From Bradyrhizobiaceae bacterium (GTDB lineage Bacteria > Pseudomonadota > Alphaproteobacteria > Rhizobiales > Hyphomicrobiaceae), in NCBI GenBank assembly GCA_947475855.1, contig CANJPN010000292.1:1-7681 (forward strand): a stretch of DNA of 7,681 nucleotides, read 5' to 3'. Shown here one piece after another: positions 5,830 to 7,681 of this stretch (position 1 is the first letter of the stretch; each line of letters opens with the position of its first letter). The notes under the pieces are model-generated. The model ran no database searches, was not told where the DNA came from, and worked only from the letters and a program-made list of their open reading frames with translations. The position numbers and the translations under genes are program-made.

Positions 5830-7681
5830 ATGACCAACGATAGCGCGCCGGGGTTCCGCAACATCGACATCACCGGCCAAGCGCGATGGCTCGGTTGGCT
5901 GCGCGTGTCCGATACACTGTTTGTGATCGGATGCGCGAATTGGCTGATTTCGACGCTTCTCGGGTCAACCTTCCAGAACCAGGCAGGCCCACCGGAAGCC
6001 TTGCTGACGAAGCTGCTCACCGCGGCAGTCCTCGCATTCTGCATCTACACCGGCTGGCGCCACGTCGGCGTAATCGACCAGCGGGTTTGGAATGCCCAGG
6101 CCATCGCATTTCCGCTCGTAGCGGCAGTCGGCTTCTTTCTCGCGCTGCGCCAGTTTGGCCAGCTGACACTCTCCGGCCTGACGACCGGCTTCGTTCAGAT
6201 GGTAATTTTTTCCCCGATCGCGCTCAATCTGCTTCCATGCCTGCTGGGGCTCGTCGCCATCGCACGGCTCCGGCGTTTGCAGATCACAGCACTCGCAACG
6301 CCACTCCCCGATATTCTAACGGCCCTCGCAGCGCGGGAAGGAGCTCGTCCCCATACCTTTCCGCAAGCCGAGCGGGTCGACGTGCGGCGGGGATTCTTCG
6401 TCGGCGGGCTCGGCGCCGTTCTCATGCTGACGGCCTATCTTTTGCCCAACGACATCGGCCCCAGATTTACCGCCCAGGACGCCCTCGCGGCTGCGTTCGT
6501 GCACGTCATGAGCTTCGCAAGCTTCCTCGTAGGCTTTTTTCTCGTTGTGCGCGCGCGCCGATATTTCCAGTTCAAGGCCGACTCGCTGCTCGCCGCGGAC
6601 CGTCGCTCGCCGATCCTGTTTCTGCGCTCGTTCGACGACGACAAGGTCTCCGTGCACGACGAAAAGGCACTGATCGACTTCTCCCTGGAGACGCGGCTCG
6701 CCAACCATTTCATGGCCTATGGTCCATTCATCGCGATCGGCTCGCCCAAGGAGGCGCTGCCGCAACCGGGCGCCGCGCGCGTTCGGCTCGCAGACGACGA
6801 ATGGCAGGCGCGCGTTCTGCAGTGGATGCGCGATGCCTCGACCATTGTGCTTTATGCCGGGCGCACCAAATGGGTGAACTGGGAGCTCGAGCGCTGCATT
6901 GAAATCGGGGCGGGCAAGCTGATCGTCATGGTCCCCGAGGTCGCCGGTTTTTTCTCGGGCAGGCGCAAGCGCGATTTGGCACAACGCTACGCGCTGCTGA
7001 GGGAAGCGTTCGAGGGCACGGCCTGGGATGCCGCGCTGACTGACCTCACCGATCTCGACCACGTGAGGGCGCTGCTCCTGGAGCCGAACGGCGATCTTGT
7101 CGTCATTCGCTCGCGGGTAAGAAACCGCGACTCCTATCAGCTCGCAGCGATGCTGGCACACCACTATCGGCTGGCTTCGCTAGCGCTCGTCCCTGGGGCC
7201 GATCTCCGTGAGGCCGGCAGCAACCAGGGCGCCGGCGTCGACGCAGGCGGATGGGCCACGGCCAAGCTGACGGCCGGCGCCGTTGGCCTCGTCATGGCCG
7301 GTGTCGGCGTCGGCCCAATCTTTGCCTTCAAGGAGGTGGTGGCCAGCGCGGGCAGGCTCGGCGGGGTAAGCGCAACGACAGCGCTCGGCGCGGCGTCGCT
7401 CGTGATCTGGACCCTCCTCATCCAGGCGACGCTGAAATACATCTGGCTGCTCAGTCGTGTCGACAATAAGGGGGATGGAGGGGCGCTCGCGCTGACGGCC
7501 CTGGCTCGCCAAGCGTCACCCTACGCCTCGCGCCCCCTCGCGTTTCTCGGCATCGTCGCAACGGCTCTGTTTTATGCCGACGCGGTGTTCACGCCGGCAA
7601 TCTCCTTGCTATCGGCTGTCGAGGGCTTGCAACTGGTCATGCCGGCCGGACCAGCGCTCGCGGTTCCCGGCGCGTGCCTAG
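5830..7681 (+). CDS. Membrane protein fusing a TIR-like domain to a Kup-type potassium transporter domain (3' end outside window)
   Basis: From the ATG at 5830 I read 617 codons without a stop to the window's end. About six hydrophobic segments come first (roughly residues 24-46, 58-77, 89-108, 119-146, 188-206, 218-243). A TIR-like alpha/beta domain occupies about 258-450, then a Gly/Ala-rich linker (about 452-476), then the N-terminal part of a Kup/HAK/KT potassium transporter (477 onward). Kup proteins are usually ~620-640 residues, so a complete gene would encode about 1,080-1,100. Kup imports K+ with protons across the inner membrane; TIR-like domains often hydrolyse NAD+ or bind nucleotides. 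What this combination does is unknown: gating of K+ flux by a nucleotide or NAD state, or a stress or immunity effector, are inferences. The neighbours are housekeeping genes and give no clue. The frame runs through the junction without a break; an assembly chimera is possible but would have to preserve it. Confidence 0.85.
   Translation, partial: MTNDSAPGFRNIDITGQARWLGWLRVSDTLFVIGCANWLISTLLGSTFQNQAGPPEALLTKLLTAAVLAFCIYTGWRHVGVIDQRVWNAQAIAFPLVAAVGFFLALRQFGQLTLSGLTTGFVQMVIFSPIALNLLPCLLGLVAIARLRRLQITALATPLPDILTALAAREGARPHTFPQAERVDVRRGFFVGGLGAVLMLTAYLLPNDIGPRFTAQDALAAAFVHVMSFASFLVGFFLVVRARRYFQFKADSLLAADRRSPILFLRSFDDDKVSVHDEKALIDFSLETRLANHFMAYGPFIAIGSPKEALPQPGAARVRLADDEWQARVLQWMRDASTIVLYAGRTKWVNWELERCIEIGAGKLIVMVPEVAGFFSGRRKRDLAQRYALLREAFEGTAWDAALTDLTDLDHVRALLLEPNGDLVVIRSRVRNRDSYQLAAMLAHHYRLASLALVPGADLREAGSNQGAGVDAGGWATAKLTAGAVGLVMAGVGVGPIFAFKEVVASAGRLGGVSATTALGAASLVIWTLLIQATLKYIWLLSRVDNKGDGGALALTALARQASPYASRPLAFLGIVATALFYADAVFTPAISLLSAVEGLQLVMPAGPALAVPGACL
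5887..6570 (+). other. N-terminal six-helix membrane module of the fusion protein
   Basis: Residues 20-247 contain about six hydrophobic stretches of 19-28 residues. Arg-rich ends (RLRR at 146-149, RARR at 241-244) suggest that the intervening loop (about 150-187) and the following domain face the cytoplasm. No signal peptide cleavage site, transport motif or known membrane family is recognised. Several bacterial proteins with the following TIR-like domain also have N-terminal helices, so this half resembles a stand-alone protein type to which a transporter was added. Confidence 0.65.
6601..7179 (+). other. TIR-like domain of the fusion protein
   Basis: Residues 258-450 begin with SPILFLRSFDDDK (260-272), which has the shape of TIR box 1 (strand, then S-x-x-D). 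GPFIAIGSPKEALPQPGAAR follows at 298-317. STIVLYAGRTKWVNWELERC (337-356) then leads into a strand, KLIVMVPE. W348 and E352 match the W-x3-E spacing around the catalytic glutamate of SARM1-type TIR domains. A last strand (DLVVIRS) and helix close the fold. The family resemblance is from memory. NADase activity is not established, and a nucleotide-binding or structural role is equally possible. Confidence 0.6.
7258..7681 (+). other. Divergent N-terminal part of a Kup/HAK/KT potassium transporter domain
   Basis: Residues 477-617 align by eye with the first three helices of Kup. GPIFAFKEV (495-503) aligns with the family SPLYxLKE, WTLLIQATLKY (527-537) with helix 2, and SRVDNKGDGGALAL (542-555) with R-A-D-N-x-GEGGI. 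ALFYADAVFTPAISLLSAVEGL (579-600) aligns with the strongly conserved FYGxxVITPAIS-SAxEGL region. D584 and T588 match the second acidic/Thr pair (E116/T120 of E. coli Kup). G491 and F498 replace the conserved Asp23 and Tyr30. Membership of the family is near certain; normal K+/H+ symport is doubtful on these residues. The rest of the domain is outside the window. Confidence 0.88.

Noticed and set aside
5886..6902. 338-codon plus-strand open frame within the fusion gene, different frame
   Set aside because: The translation is Arg/Ser/Ala-rich without motifs, while the frame starting at 5830 shows membrane helices, a TIR-like domain and Kup sequence with a strong ribosome binding site.
6316..7164. 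282-codon minus-strand open frame antisense to the TIR-like domain
   Set aside because: No recognisable domain; it mirrors the GC-rich third positions of the sense gene.

Overview
The window is high-GC DNA with the codon use and gene content of an alphaproteobacterium, most likely of the Rhizobiales/Hyphomicrobiales. That placement rests on the protein sequences of Dxs, TadA, RluB and RsmD and on the tadA/rluB/rsmD neighbourhood as I remember it. No database search was possible. There are no tRNA or rRNA genes, CRISPR arrays or insertion sequences that I can support.

Layout. Bases 1-1718 hold the 3' nine-tenths of dxs (isoprenoid precursor synthesis), cut by the window's left edge. It converges on tadA (tRNA A34 deaminase, minus strand, 1734-2210) with only 15 bp between the two stop codons. 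A 177-bp divergent intergenic region follows, unusual for carrying four consecutive inverted repeats (2242-2343). Then come rluB (2388-3539) and rsmD (3536-4093), overlapping by ATGA: a 23S pseudouridine synthase and a 16S m2G966 methyltransferase, so with tadA the block 1734-4093 is an RNA-modification cluster. Sixty-two bases on is a 12-helix MFS_3-type exporter (4156-5607) with a long charged, helical cytosolic tail. A 222-bp spacer with a plausible promoter separates it from the last gene.

The last gene (from 5830, still open at 7681) is the highlight. One uninterrupted reading frame of at least 617 codons encodes, in order, a membrane module of about six helices, a TIR-like alpha/beta domain (box-1-like LFLRSFDDD, and a W-x3-E motif aligning with the catalytic-Glu region of TIR NADases), and then the start of a Kup/HAK/KT-type potassium transporter domain. 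I know of no described system with this architecture. The Kup part is also atypical: at the positions matching Asp23 and Tyr30 of E. coli Kup it has Gly and Phe, while the second acidic residue and the nearby Thr are kept. This suggests a potassium transporter, or a transporter-derived sensor or gate, physically linked to a nucleotide-handling or signalling domain. A frame-preserving assembly chimera is the main alternative.

Many other long open frames here, especially antisense ones over dxs, tadA, rsmD and the MFS gene, are shadows caused by high GC and were not annotated.
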